From contig NZ_SMKZ01000052.1 in assembly GCF_004349065.1 (NCBI RefSeq), positions 1 through 48,020 of the forward strand: 48,020 bases of DNA, written 5' to 3'. The notes beneath the pieces are model-generated. The model saw nothing but the letters and a program-made list of their open reading frames with translations, did no database searches and had not been told where the DNA came from. This DNA is from Jiangella asiatica. Lineage in GTDB: Bacteria; Actinomycetota; Actinomycetes; Jiangellales; Jiangellaceae. The translations under genes and the position numbers were made by a program. Below, one piece after another: positions 17,769 to 25,293 of the stretch. Numbering within the stretch: position 1 is the stretch's first letter; the number at the start of each line of letters is the position of its first letter.

Positions 17769-18767
17769 GTGACGTTGCAGTCTGATCGGTACCAGGAGCT
17801 GGCAAGGTCGGCGCGGTCCGCCGCGGCCGGCTCGCTGGGGCGGCGCATCGTGCGCGCCCGCTGGTGCTACCTGTTCGTGCTGCCGAGCCTGACCCTGTCG
17901 ATCCTGTTCACGTTCTATCCGGCCGTGGCGTCGTGGTGGATCTCGCTGCTGGACTGGTCCGGCTTCTCGTCGGTGCCGGTCTACACCGGCCTGGACAACT
18001 TCCGCGAGGTCCTCGGCGACGAGTACTTCTGGGGCGCGTTCCGCCGCTCGTTCATCTTCATGTTCGCCGCGGTGCCGCTGCAGTTGGGCATCTCGCTGAT
18101 CGTCGCGATCGTGCTCAACGACAGCAAGCTGCGCATGGCGCCGTTCTTCCGCACCATGTTCTTCATCCCGGTGGTGACGACGGCCGCCATCGTCGGCATC
18201 GTCATGACCTTCGTGCTCGCGCAGCACAACGGCCCGGTCAACACCGCCCTTATGGACCTCGGCCTCATCGATCAGCCGGTGGACTTCCTCGGCAACCCCG
18301 ACCTCGCCCTGCCGACGGTCATCGGGGTGTTCGTGTGGAAGTGGATGGGCCTGACCATGATCTACTGGCTGGCCGCCCTTCAGGTCGTGCCCGCCGACGT
18401 CTACGAGGCCGCCCGGGTCGACGGCGCCAACCGCTGGCAGACCCACTGGCGGATCACGATGCCGCTGATCATGCCGTTCGCGGCCATCATCACGCTGATC
18501 GGCGCCATCGGCGCGCTCAACGTCTTCCCGCTGATCCAGACGCTGACCGGCGGCGGCCCGTTCTTCGCCACGGAGGTGATGGAGATCTACATCTACCGCA
18601 CGGCGTTCGGCGTCGAAGGTGCCACCGCGCCCCGGCTGGGTTACGCCTCCGCGGCCGGTGTGTGGTTCGGCATCTGCGTCATGCTGATCGCCCTCCTGCA
18701 GGGCCTGGCCGCCCGACGGGTGGCCGCGATGCGCCGCGACCTGCAGGGCGGGGGTGCGCGATCGTGA
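17769..18767 (+). CDS. ABC sugar transporter permease, MalF/UgpA type
   Basis: The 332-residue integral membrane protein has six predicted helices beginning at W-C-Y-L-F-V-L-P-S-L-T-L-S-I-L-F and the EAA loop E-A-A-R-V-D-G-A-N-R-W-Q-T-H-W-R-I-T-M-P-L, which contacts the ATPase. It forms the channel with the next protein. The GTG start at 17769 follows GGGAG. Its stop overlaps the next start by four bases. No ATPase is encoded in the operon; actinomycetes commonly use a shared MsiK-type ATPase, which is inferred here. Confidence 0.92.
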   Translation: MTLQSDRYQELARSARSAAAGSLGRRIVRARWCYLFVLPSLTLSILFTFYPAVASWWISLLDWSGFSSVPVYTGLDNFREVLGDEYFWGAFRRSFIFMFAAVPLQLGISLIVAIVLNDSKLRMAPFFRTMFFIPVVTTAAIVGIVMTFVLAQHNGPVNTALMDLGLIDQPVDFLGNPDLALPTVIGVFVWKWMGLTMIYWLAALQVVPADVYEAARVDGANRWQTHWRITMPLIMPFAAIITLIGAIGALNVFPLIQTLTGGGPFFATEVMEIYIYRTAFGVEGATAPRLGYASAAGVWFGICVMLIALLQGLAARRVAAMRRDLQGGGARS

Positions 18768-19690
18768 CGAGTACGTCCACCACCACGACGACACGTCGGC
18801 CGGACGCGGCGGCGGGTGGCGCAGGTCAGTCCCGGCCGCCCAGGGCCTCGCGGCTCACCAGGCTGCTGCGGCGCAACTCCCGCGGCAAGGTCACCACGAT
18901 CCTACTGCTGCCGATCTGCGTGATCTGGATCTACCCGTTCCTCTGGATGGTGTCCGCGGCGCTGAAGACCGACGCGGAGATCTTCTCCGGGCTCGGGCTG
19001 ATCCCGTCGGACCCGCAGTGGGACAACTTCGCCCGGGCGTGGAACGACGCCAACATGGGTCAGTACTTCGTCAACACGGTGCTCATCACCGGCGGCTCGA
19101 TCGCGCTGGTGGTGATGTCCGCGGCGATGATCGGCTACGCCCTGGGCCGCTACAGCTTCCCCGGCAAGCGGATCATCCTGGTCGCCTACATCGCCACCGT
19201 GTTCGTGCCCGAGGGCTACACCGTCATCCCGATCTTCGACCTGGTCAACACCCTCGGCCTGGCCGAGTCGCTGCTCGGCGTCACCCTCGCCGTCAGCGGC
19301 GGCGCCAACGTGATCGTCGTGCTGCTGTTCGCCGGGTTCTTCAACCAGCTGCCCAAGGAGCTGGAGGAGGCCGCCGTCATCGACGGCGCCGGCTTCGTGC
19401 GGGTCTTCTGGAAGGTCATGCTGCCGCTGGCCAAGCCGGTGATCGCGACGGCGATCATCCTGCAGTTCATGCAGGCGTGGAACGCCTACCTGCTGCCGCT
19501 GGTGCTGACGCTCTCGCGCCCGGAGCTGCGCACGCTCTCAGTGGGCATGACGGCGTTCCAGGGCCAGTACTTCAACGACTGGTCCGGCATGGCGGCCGCG
19601 GCCACCATCAGCCTCGTGCCCATCATCGTCGTCTTCGTCTTCCTGCAGCGCTACTTCGTCGACGCCGTCGCCGGAGCCGTCAAACAGTGA
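18764..19690 (+). CDS. ABC sugar transporter permease, MalG/UgpE type
   Basis: Second channel subunit of the sugar importer, 308 residues. After a Thr/Ser-rich cytosolic head it has six predicted helices from T-T-I-L-L-L-P-I-C-V-I-W-I-Y-P-F-L-W and an EAA loop E-E-A-A-V-I-D-G-A-G-F-V-R-V-F-W-K-V-M-L-P. The GTG at 18764 sits in a GTGA overlap with the first permease. A strong hairpin lies 48 bases after the stop, so the transporter operon ends here. Confidence 0.92.
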   Translation: MTSTSTTTTTRRPDAAAGGAGQSRPPRASRLTRLLRRNSRGKVTTILLLPICVIWIYPFLWMVSAALKTDAEIFSGLGLIPSDPQWDNFARAWNDANMGQYFVNTVLITGGSIALVVMSAAMIGYALGRYSFPGKRIILVAYIATVFVPEGYTVIPIFDLVNTLGLAESLLGVTLAVSGGANVIVVLLFAGFFNQLPKELEEAAVIDGAGFVRVFWKVMLPLAKPVIATAIILQFMQAWNAYLLPLVLTLSRPELRTLSVGMTAFQGQYFNDWSGMAAAATISLVPIIVVFVFLQRYFVDAVAGAVKQ

Positions 19691-19737
19691 CACTCCCCCT
19701 TTCACCAACGATCGCTGACATCACGAGGATCGTGTGT

Positions 19738-19767
19738 GCTTCACCATGCTCGTAGGCATGGTGAAGC
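19738..19767. terminator. Perfect 11-bp stem hairpin between convergent genes
   Basis: Arms GCTTCACCATG (19738-19748) and CATGGTGAAGC (19757-19767) pair without mismatch around an eight-base loop. The element lies between the end of the ABC operon and the end of the opposing amidohydrolase gene and would serve both strands. There is no long T-run. Confidence 0.75.
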
Positions 19768-19836
19768 GCGGGAACGCCTGGTGGTGTGGGAGATCCACAG
19801 TCCCAGAGCGACGGGCGGTTGGCGGCGCGGGTGTCG

Positions 19837-20946
19837 TCAGGGGCCGAGGTCGACGATCGCGGCGACCGGGCCGCCGCCGTCGGGGCCTTGGTGGGCCGCC
19901 GACACCGAGACGAACACCGCCGGGTCGCCGGTCACCGCCGCGGTCACGCCGCCGACCGCGGCCTTGATCTGGCGGTGCCAGTGGACGTCGGAGTCGTCGA
20001 GCATGGCGTTGCGGCGGCCGCGGACCATACCGTCCTGGCTGGCCTCGCACTTGAGGAACACGTTGACCAGGCGCCCGTCGAGGTCGCTGTGGTGCGGACG
20101 GTCGGGCAGCTTGAGGCCGGCGTCGCGGACGGCGGCCCAGATGCCGTCGGCGTCGATGGCATCCTCCATGACGGCGTGGCCGATGCGGTAGCGGCCGCCG
20201 ACGCCGCGGGCGTTGCCGACCACCACCACCTGCGCCCGGTCCAGCTCGACGCCGGACGAGCAGGAGGCGACCGACGAGTACAGTTCGCGGCGATGCATGA
20301 CGTCGTCGTCGGAGGGCATCCCGATCTCGCCGAGCGCCACCGCCACGCCCAGCGCGGTGCAGCCGTTGGACAGGTCCATCGACTCGTGCGTGTTCTCGGT
20401 CCAGACGGTCTTGCCCCGGGCCTTGGCGTCGCGGATCGTGTGGATGGTCAGCAGCGGCGTCTTGGTCTGCACGTAGTGCACGTCGGCGGGGTCGGCGATG
20501 CCGGCGCGCTCCATGCCGACCCCGACCGCGGCCGCGACCTTCTCGATCATGCCGCGGCGGCCGATCTCCTCCGGCAGGATCGCGTCGCTCATGGCGAACC
20601 CCACCGTCAGCCGTGGCTCGTCGACGGCCTCGACGTCCGACGCGGGCAGCGTCGCGAACACCGTCGCGTGCGGGCTGATGACGCCGTCGGTGCCGCCGGA
20701 CCACACGATCGGGACCTGGCGCACCTCGTCGTCGGTGCGGGTGCCCCTGGCGACCAGCACCTCGCGGAACGCGCGGTCGGCGATGATGCGGGTGTAGTCG
20801 TTGACCCCGCCGTTGCCCTCGGTCTTGCCGACGACGGCGATCACCCGGTCCGCCTCCACGACGCCGGCGTCGATCAGCTCCGCGAGCCCGGACGCGTCGC
20901 TGACGTGCTTGATCGGCACCTTGCGTACCTCGATCGGCTCAGCCAT
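19837..20946 (-). CDS. Ring-opening amidohydrolase (barbiturase / cyanuric acid hydrolase family)
   Basis: Opens a cyclic imide ring: barbiturate to ureidomalonate, or cyanurate to carboxybiuret. The 369-residue protein has the three-fold repeat fold with its Lys/Ser pairs: K41 in V-V-G-K-T-E-G-N-G and S83 in W-S-G-G-T-D-G; K162 in Q-T-K-T-P-L-L-T and S230/S231 in [10 protein letters not shown]299 in F-L-K-C-E-A-S and the Ser of S-V-S-A-A-H-Q-G-P. The Glu that often precedes H-Q-G-P is Ala here, while E301 of the metal site is kept. Sequence alone does not separate barbiturase from cyanuric acid hydrolase. Barbiturase is favoured by the pyrimidine-type permease and Mo-hydroxylase elsewhere in the window. 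The ATG overlaps the carbamate kinase stop by eight bases. Confidence 0.9.
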   Translation of the reverse strand: MAEPIEVRKVPIKHVSDASGLAELIDAGVVEADRVIAVVGKTEGNGGVNDYTRIIADRAFREVLVARGTRTDDEVRQVPIVWSGGTDGVISPHATVFATLPASDVEAVDEPRLTVGFAMSDAILPEEIGRRGMIEKVAAAVGVGMERAGIADPADVHYVQTKTPLLTIHTIRDAKARGKTVWTENTHESMDLSNGCTALGVAVALGEIGMPSDDDVMHRRELYSSVASCSSGVELDRAQVVVVGNARGVGGRYRIGHAVMEDAIDADGIWAAVRDAGLKLPDRPHHSDLDGRLVNVFLKCEASQDGMVRGRRNAMLDDSDVHWHRQIKAAVGGVTAAVTGDPAVFVSVSAAHQGPDGGGPVAAIVDLGP

Positions 20947-21904
20947 GCCCGGCCACCTCTCGTGTGATGTCTACTGGCAGAACGGTCGTCCCGACGTCGT
21001 CGCGGACGGCCTCGGCGATGCGGCCGAGGGTGGTGATGACGGCGCGCCGCCCACCGTGCTCGACGAACTGGCAGGCGGCCTCGACCTTCGGCCCCATGCT
21101 GCCGCCGGCGAAGTGGCCCTGTGCCGCGTAGCCGCGCAGGGTGGCGGCGTCGACGGTGCCGACCGGACGCTCGCCGGGGGTGCCGAAGCCGAGGACGGCG
21201 CCGTCGACGTCGGTGGCGATGACGAGCATCTCGACGCCGAGCGCCCGGCCGAGCAGAGCGGCGCCGAGGTCCTTGTCGACGACGGCCTCGACGCCGACGA
21301 CGGACCCGTCGGGCTGGCGCACCACCGGGATGCCGCCACCGCCGTTGGCCACGACGACGAACCCGGCCGCGAGCAGGGCGGCGACCGCCGCCGCGTCGAG
21401 CACCTCCACCGGCTCCGGGCTGGCGACCACGCGCCGCCAGCCGCGCGGGCCGCGGTCCTCCCAGACCTGGCCGTGCTCGATCAGCACCTTCGCCTCCGGC
21501 GGCGGCAGGTAGCGCCCGATCGGCTTGGTGGGCCGGCCGAACCCGGGGTCGGACGCGTCGACCAGCGTCCGGGTGACGACGGCGGCCACCCGGCGCCGCA
21601 CGCCACGCGCGGCCAGCGCTCGCTCGAGCGCGTTGAGCACGATGAACCCGATGGTCCCCTGGGTCTGCGCGCCGCACCAGTCAATCGTCACCGGCGGCAC
21701 GACCGACGCGGCCAGCTCGTTCTTGACCAGGAGGTTGCCCACCTGCGGGCCGTTGCCGTGAGTGATGACGACGTCGAGCCCGACGGCCACGAGGTCGGCC
21801 ACCGGCTCCATGGCGGTGGCGACCGCGGCGATCTGGTCGGCCGGTCGCGCCTTCCCGTCGGCCGACGTCATGGCGTTGCCGCCCAACGCGATGAGCACCC
21901 TCAC
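20939..21904 (-). CDS. arcC: Carbamate kinase
   Basis: Transfers phosphate between carbamoyl phosphate and ADP, yielding ATP in the catabolic direction. The 321-residue protein has [10 protein letters not shown] at its start, [12 protein letters not shown] (about 48-59), [12 protein letters not shown] near 185, V-D-K-D near 212, and [12 protein letters not shown] near 270. It is the first gene of a two-gene operon and overlaps the ring-opening amidohydrolase by eight bases. No arginine deiminase or ornithine carbamoyltransferase is present, so the source of carbamoyl phosphate is more likely a ureide, supplied by the AllFGH-like complex at the right end. The start is a GTG at 21904. Confidence 0.93.
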   Translation of the reverse strand: MRVLIALGGNAMTSADGKARPADQIAAVATAMEPVADLVAVGLDVVITHGNGPQVGNLLVKNELAASVVPPVTIDWCGAQTQGTIGFIVLNALERALAARGVRRRVAAVVTRTLVDASDPGFGRPTKPIGRYLPPPEAKVLIEHGQVWEDRGPRGWRRVVASPEPVEVLDAAAVAALLAAGFVVVANGGGGIPVVRQPDGSVVGVEAVVDKDLGAALLGRALGVEMLVIATDVDGAVLGFGTPGERPVGTVDAATLRGYAAQGHFAGGSMGPKVEAACQFVEHGGRRAVITTLGRIAEAVRDDVGTTVLPVDITREVAGHG

Positions 21905-22050
21905 GCCGTCGACGTCCTCCCCTGAACCGCGCTCGATGCGAGTGAGCCTACGGACCCCCGCGGGCTCCGACGACGGTGATCTTCGCCCAATCGGCGGGCC
22001 GCGTTCAGCAGCAATCGCCCACGGGTTGCCCGACCTCGTAGAGTTCGGCC

Positions 22051-23154
22051 ATGGCCGACGACGGGTTCCCCGCGGACCACCGGCTCACCCTGCGCGTGAC
22101 CGAGACCTGGCTGCTGCTGCTCGTCATCACGGTGGGATCGGGGCTGGCGGTCGGGCTGGTCCTCTACGGCGTCCTGGGCTGGCCGTGGTGGGTGGGGCTG
22201 GGCGCACCACTGCTGGCGGCGGTGCTGGTCTACGCCCTCGACGGGCGCTCCATGGTGCTGCCGAAAGGGCTCGAGGTCGTCGACGTCGACGCCGGCCGCG
22301 AGCCGGACCTGCACGCCGCCATGGACCGCCTGTGCGCGCTGGCCGGAATCCGGCCGCCCAAGCTCAAGGTCATCGAGGCGCAGTGGGCCAACGCCCTGGC
22401 GTTCAAGCTGCCCTGGCGCCGACCCACCGTCGCGGTCACCCGCGGGTTGCTGGAGCGCTGCGACGGCGAGCAGCTCGACGCCGTCCTCGCACACGAGCTG
22501 GCGCACCTGGCGCATCGTGACGCCAGCGCGATGACGGTCGCGGCGTACCTGTCGACGTCGGTCGCGCTGGTACCAGTCCTGGTCCTGGCCCCGCTGATGG
22601 CGATCGAGTCGCCACTGTGCTGGGTGGCCCGGCAGTGCGGCTGGCGGTGGGTGCCGGCCAGCAGCGGCGAGGACGCCGACGCCGTCGAGGTCCGCTCGGC
22701 GCCTGCCGGTCGACGCGTACTGCTCACCGCGACCGTCATGCCCGTGGTGACGGTGCTGCGGGTGGCGCTCTACGTGGTGCTGTTCGGCCTGGCCATCTTC
22801 CTCGTCCCGATCATGCTGGCGCTGATGATCCCCGGCGCCGCGACGGCGGCCCGGCTCGGCCGATACCGCGAGCTGGCCGCGGACCGGGCCGCGTCCGCGT
22901 TGACCGGTCGGCCGGCGGCGCTCGCGGCCGCGCTGACCGCGCTCGGCGGGGAGGGCACGGCCATTCCGCGCAAGGACCTGCGTGAGCTGTCCGCACTGTC
23001 GGCGGTGTCCATCGTCGCGCTGCCCCGCTACGTCGACCAGGACGGCAAGCCGCGCCCGCCCGGCGCCGTGGACCGGGTGCTGGCCACGCACCCGTCGCTG
23101 CCGTCGCGGCTGGAGCAGCTGGCCGGCCTCTCGCGGGCGCTCGCGGAACGCTGA
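22051..23154 (+). CDS. M48 family membrane metalloprotease (HtpX-like)
   Basis: The 367-residue protein has two N-terminal membrane helices (about 20-62), the zinc motif H148-E-L-A-H152 in V-L-A-H-E-L-A-H-L-A-H-R-D, further hydrophobic segments (about 165-185 and 225-262) and the third ligand E274 in Y-R-E-L-A-A-D-R-A-A. The end, T-H-P-S-L-P-S-R-L-E-Q-L, is typical of M48 peptidases. It probably degrades misfolded membrane proteins. The insert between the zinc motif and the last Glu is long. It is monocistronic and divergent from carbamate kinase; no link to the catabolic genes is evident. Confidence 0.87.
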   Translation: MADDGFPADHRLTLRVTETWLLLLVITVGSGLAVGLVLYGVLGWPWWVGLGAPLLAAVLVYALDGRSMVLPKGLEVVDVDAGREPDLHAAMDRLCALAGIRPPKLKVIEAQWANALAFKLPWRRPTVAVTRGLLERCDGEQLDAVLAHELAHLAHRDASAMTVAAYLSTSVALVPVLVLAPLMAIESPLCWVARQCGWRWVPASSGEDADAVEVRSAPAGRRVLLTATVMPVVTVLRVALYVVLFGLAIFLVPIMLALMIPGAATAARLGRYRELAADRAASALTGRPAALAAALTALGGEGTAIPRKDLRELSALSAVSIVALPRYVDQDGKPRPPGAVDRVLATHPSLPSRLEQLAGLSRALAER

Positions 23155-23187
23155 CGGTCACCCCGCTGAGCGGTCAGCCGCCGGCGG

Positions 23188-24390
23188 TCACCCGCCGTCG
23201 CCGTCGTCGGTTCCGTCCAGCTCGTCGAGCCAGGCCCGCACGGACTTGTCGTGCTCGCCGAGCAACGGCGGCGCGGCGTGCTCCCGCGGCGCCGCGCCGT
23301 CGAAGCGGACCGCCGGGCCGGGCAGCTGGACGGTGCCCAGCACCGGATGCTCGACCTCCACGAGCAGCCCCTGCGACCTTGTCTGCTCCCACGTGTACAC
23401 CTCGTCGAGGGTGCGCACCTTGCCACTGGCGATGCCCACCTCGTCCAGCCGGGCCAGCCAGTGGTCGCGCGGCCGCGTGGTGAGCACCTCCTCCACCGCG
23501 ACGACGAGCTCCGCGCGGTGCTGGACCCGCAGCCGGTTGGACGCGAACCGCGGCTCGTCCGGGTCGAGGCCGACGACGGCGGCGAAGCCGCGCCACTGCC
23601 CCTCGCTGCCGACCGCGACCTGCAGGAAACCGTCGGCGGCATGGAACAGCCCGTACGGCGCGATGGACGGATGGTGGTTGCCGATGCCGTGCGGCACCTC
23701 GCCGGCCACCGTCCACCGGGTCCCCTGGAACGCGTGTACGCCGACGACCGACGACAGCAGCGACGTGCGCACCACCCGGCCGCGGCCGGTGCGCTCGCGC
23801 TCGAGCAGCGCGGCCAGCACTCCCGCCACGCCGTGGACGCCGGCGAGCAGGTCCGCGATCGGCACGCCCACCTTCGTCGGCTCGTCCGGTTCGCCGGTGA
23901 GGCTCATCAGGCCGGCCTCTCCCTGGGCGATCTGGTCGTAGCCGGCCCGGCCCGCCTCGGGTCCGTCCGGGCCGAACCCGGTGATGGACAGCACGACCAG
24001 CCGCGGGTTGAGCTCGTGCAGCCGCTCCATGCCGAAGCCGAGGCGGTCGAGCACGCCGCTGCGGAAGTTCTCGATGAGCACGTCGGCGTGGCGCACCAGC
24101 CGGGTCAACAGGTGGCCGCCGTCCGGGGACTTCAGGTCAGCGGTGACCGACTCCTTGTTGCGGTTGGCGGACAGGAAGTACGTGGACACCGCCTGCTCCG
24201 GTGGGCCGATGAACGGCGGGCCCCAGCCGCGGGACTCGTCACCGTGCTCGGGAACCTCGACCTTGATGACGCGCGCGCCCAGGTCGCCGAGCATCATGCC
24301 GGCGTGCGGCCCGGCCAGCGCGCGGCTCAGATCGACGACGACGTAGCCGGTCAGCGGCGCGCTCACGGCGGACTCATCGGTGTCGGTCAC
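23188..24390 (-). CDS. Class III CoA-transferase (CaiB/BaiF family)
   Basis: Moves coenzyme A between acyl acids. The 400-residue protein shows Y-V-V-V-D-L-S-R-A-L-A-G-P-H-A-G-M-M-L-G-D-L-G-A-R-V-I-K-V-E at the start, L-K-S-P-D-G and I-E-N-F-R-S-G-V-L-D-R-L-G near 80-110, Y-D-Q-I-A-Q-G-E-A-G-L-M-S-L-T-G, and V-G-V-P-I-A-D-L-L-A-G, whose Asp lies at the place of the family's catalytic Asp. The substrate cannot be read from sequence. Formyl-, malonyl- or other short dicarboxylyl-CoA would suit the neighbouring ureide genes, but this is inference. The GTG at 24390 follows GGAGG; a GTG two codons upstream is possible. Confidence 0.87.
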   Translation of the reverse strand: MTDTDESAVSAPLTGYVVVDLSRALAGPHAGMMLGDLGARVIKVEVPEHGDESRGWGPPFIGPPEQAVSTYFLSANRNKESVTADLKSPDGGHLLTRLVRHADVLIENFRSGVLDRLGFGMERLHELNPRLVVLSITGFGPDGPEAGRAGYDQIAQGEAGLMSLTGEPDEPTKVGVPIADLLAGVHGVAGVLAALLERERTGRGRVVRTSLLSSVVGVHAFQGTRWTVAGEVPHGIGNHHPSIAPYGLFHAADGFLQVAVGSEGQWRGFAAVVGLDPDEPRFASNRLRVQHRAELVVAVEEVLTTRPRDHWLARLDEVGIASGKVRTLDEVYTWEQTRSQGLLVEVEHPVLGTVQLPGPAVRFDGAAPREHAAPPLLGEHDKSVRAWLDELDGTDDGDGG

Positions 24391-24499
24391 CGTCACCTCC
24401 AGGTGTCGTCCGCGGATTGCCCGTTGTGGGCAGGTTACGGCCTCGCGAGTTCCGGAGTCCGCCCCCGTCCCGTCCTCGGCCCGACGTACGGTGGGCTTC

Positions 24500-25249
24500 G
24501 TGATCAACGACCGCCGGCTGTCCCGGCGTAGTGCCCTCGGCCTGTTCGGTGTCGCGGCGGCGGTCGTCGCCGGCTGTTCGTCCTCGGCCGGCGGCTCGCC
24601 CGACGACGGCGAGCCGCGCGGCGCTCCGTCGTCGAGCGCAACCCAGGACCCCGCGCTGACCTCCGCCGAGGACGCCTGGGCCCGGCTGGTCGACGGCAAC
24701 GACCGGTTCGCCGCCGGCACGCCCCGGCACCCGCACGAGGACGAGGACCACCGGGCGTCGCTGGTGGCCGGTCAGCACCCTATCGCCTGCGTCCTGAGCT
24801 GCGCGGACTCGCGGGTCGCCCCGGAGCTCGTCTTCGACCAGGGCCTGGGCGACCTGTTCACCGTCCGCTCCGCCGGCGAGGTGCTCGACGACGCCGTCGT
24901 CGGCAGCATCGAGTACGCCGTCGAGCACGTCGCGGTGCCGCTGGTGGTGGTGCTGGGCCACGCCGGCTGCGGCGCGGTCCAGGCCACCGTCGACGTCGTG
25001 CGCGGCGCGCCGACCCCGGACGGCAGCATCGCCGCCCTGGTGACGGCCATCGAGCCGGCCGTTCGCGCCGTAGCCACCACCATCGATGACGACGCCTACC
25101 TGGCCGCCTGCGTCGCGGCGCAAGCCCAGGCGGCCGCGGACGCGCTGGCCGAGGCGTCGCCGATCGTGCACGAGGCGGTCGCCGCCGGCCGCACGAGCGT
25201 CGTCGCGGCGGTCTATGACCTCGCGTCCGCCCGAGTGACCCGCCTCTGA
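24500..25249 (+). CDS. Beta-class carbonic anhydrase with Tat/lipoprotein signal
   Basis: Interconverts CO2 and bicarbonate. The 249-residue product begins with a twin-arginine leader (R-R-L-S-R-R-S-A-L-G-L-F-G) and lipobox V-V-A-G-C with C26, then an acidic linker, then a beta-carbonic anhydrase domain. The zinc site is C100-x-D102-x-R104 (S-C-A-D-S-R-V) and H153-x2-C156 (G-H-A-G-C-G-A-V). Export of a folded metalloenzyme through Tat and anchoring outside the membrane is unusual for this class but known in actinomycetes. The start is GTG 24500 or GTG 24491; both keep the leader intact. It is divergent from the CoA-transferase with about 110 bases between. Confidence 0.88.
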   Translation: MINDRRLSRRSALGLFGVAAAVVAGCSSSAGGSPDDGEPRGAPSSSATQDPALTSAEDAWARLVDGNDRFAAGTPRHPHEDEDHRASLVAGQHPIACVLSCADSRVAPELVFDQGLGDLFTVRSAGEVLDDAVVGSIEYAVEHVAVPLVVVLGHAGCGAVQATVDVVRGAPTPDGSIAALVTAIEPAVRAVATTIDDDAYLAACVAAQAQAAADALAEASPIVHEAVAAGRTSVVAAVYDLASARVTRL

Positions 25250-25293
25250 TCCGCCACGCCGGGGAACATCTCTGACCTGCGCGAACGCGACCA

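Noticed and set aside
19837-20946. Firm assignment as cyanuric acid hydrolase with s-triazine breakdown
   Set aside because: The family is right, but no biuret or allophanate hydrolase gene is present in the window, and other genes favour pyrimidines. It remains a possible alternative.
20939-21904. Arginine deiminase pathway
   Set aside because: Only carbamate kinase is present; no arginine deiminase, ornithine carbamoyltransferase or arginine antiporter.
23188-24720. Longer CoA-transferase with a 110-residue N-terminal extension
   Set aside because: The extension runs antisense through the start of the carbonic anhydrase gene and lacks similarity; family start and GGAGG support 24390.
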